Assembly (NCBI GenBank): GCA_016205085.1
Contig: JACQJN010000110.1
Span: forward strand, 1-6,365
Direction of reading: 5' to 3'
Length of the DNA: 6,365 bases
Source: Elusimicrobiota bacterium
Lineage (GTDB): Bacteria; Elusimicrobiota; Elusimicrobia; JACQJN01
The translations under genes were made by a program, and so were the position numbers. The notes beneath the pieces were generated by a model, which saw only the letters and a program-made list of their open reading frames with translations, searched no databases and had not been told where the DNA came from. Of this stretch, positions 6,217-6,365 are shown piece by piece; the stretch's first letter is position 1, and each line of letters opens with the position of its first letter.

Positions 6217-6243
6217 CTAGCAGTCTAAGCTCTCGAGTGCTAA
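6217..6243 (-). promoter_or_regulatory. CIRCE operator (HrcA-binding inverted repeat)
   Basis: On the minus strand TTAGCACTC is followed by a 9-nt spacer (GAGAGCTTA) and GACTGCTAG. The consensus is TTAGCACTC-N9-GAGTGCTAA; the upstream arm is perfect and the downstream arm matches 7 of 9. It starts one base after the -10 hexamer and covers the expected transcription start, so bound HrcA would block initiation. It lies 22 nt before the hrcA ATG. Confidence 0.95.
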
Positions 6244-6244
6244 T

Positions 6245-6273
6245 ATTATATCCCAACCCCTCCTCAAAGTCAA
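6245..6273 (-). promoter_or_regulatory. Sigma70-type promoter of the hrcA operon
   Basis: On the minus strand TTGACT (6273-6268) is the -35 box (5 of 6 to consensus) and TATAAT (6250-6245) is a perfect -10 box, with a 17-bp spacer. The expected start of transcription is near 6238, inside the CIRCE element. This arrangement is the standard HrcA-regulated promoter. Confidence 0.9.
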
Positions 6274-6307
6274 ATAAATTTGTAGAATAACAGGACAGGT
6301 TTTTTTG

Positions 6308-6365
6308 GGGCCTGTAGCTCAGTTGGGAGAGCGCCTGCATGGCATGCAGGAGGTCAGGGGTTCGA
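6308..6365 (+). tRNA. tRNA-Ala (anticodon GGC), cut by the window end
   Basis: The 5' acceptor strand GGGCCTG (6308-6314) is followed by TA, a D arm with GCTC/GAGC stem, and an anticodon arm with CCTGC/GCAGG stem. The anticodon GGC is at 6341-6343, which decodes GCC/GCU as alanine. G3 is present, as needed for the G3-U70 alanine identity pair, although U70 lies outside the window. The variable loop AGGTC, the 5' T stem AGGGG and TTCGA begin the T arm; the rest is missing. Bases 32 and 38 are A and U, the pairing known for bacterial tRNA-Ala(GGC). The gene is divergent from hrcA. Confidence 0.93.

Noticed and set aside
6283..6288. TAGAAT as a -10 box for the tRNA-Ala gene
   Set aside because: It is well placed before the tRNA, but no acceptable -35 box lies 16-18 bp upstream.
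6331..6350. Perfect inverted repeat around a central G (anticodon arm)
   Set aside because: This is the normal anticodon stem plus the known A32-U38 pairing of tRNA-Ala(GGC), not a separate element.
1..6365. CRISPR array, insertion sequence or phage element
   Set aside because: No spaced repeats of suitable length, transposase motifs or terminal inverted repeats were seen; almost all sequence is accounted for by the operon.

Overview
The window reads as one bacterial heat-shock operon, transcribed leftward (minus strand), with the start of a divergent tRNA gene at the right edge. In transcription order the genes are hrcA, grpE, dnaK, an unannotated 47-codon zinc-ribbon-like ORF, dnaJ, rsmE and the 5' part of a FliF-like gene that leaves the window at position 1. 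The genes are packed tightly: hrcA and grpE overlap by 29 nt, the small ORF and dnaJ share a TAATG junction, and dnaJ and rsmE share a TGATG junction. No gene-free stretch exceeds about 115 nt.

Right end (about 6195-6365): a minus-strand sigma70-type promoter (TTGACT, 17 bp, TATAAT) is followed at once by a CIRCE inverted repeat, the operator bound by HrcA. This is a self-contained circuit. HrcA represses its own operon, and the operon makes the DnaK-DnaJ-GrpE foldase machine. On the plus strand a tRNA-Ala(GGC) gene starts at 6308 and is cut by the window end.

Middle (1409-6194): HrcA, GrpE, DnaK and DnaJ all look intact and functional. DnaK lacks the roughly 24-residue N-terminal insert of proteobacterial DnaK, and several stretches resemble the DnaK type of archaea, Thermotogales and Gram-positives. 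Between dnaK and dnaJ lies a small Cys/His-rich ORF whose stop codon overlaps the best dnaJ start codon.

Left end (1-1409): rsmE (16S rRNA m3U1498 methyltransferase) directly follows dnaJ, without the prmA gene that often sits between them. After 57 nt comes a protein with a Sec-type signal peptide, a domain like the C-terminal (RBM3-like) part of the flagellar M-ring protein FliF, and a membrane helix. It lacks the N-terminal FliF domains. Its signal-peptide coding region contains four perfect copies of a 7-bp tandem repeat next to an A8 tract. A second, different heptamer repeat lies at the 3' end of grpE.

Organism: a bacterium of medium GC with a HrcA/CIRCE heat-shock operon, a monoderm/archaeal-type DnaK, an exported FliF-like protein, frequent G6-G9 tracts in coding strands and heptamer microsatellites. 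This would suit a little-studied, probably uncultured lineage (for example an Omnitrophota- or Elusimicrobiota-like group), but that placement is a guess. The least expected items are the small zinc-ribbon ORF, the stand-alone FliF-like protein and the slippage-prone repeat in its signal peptide.
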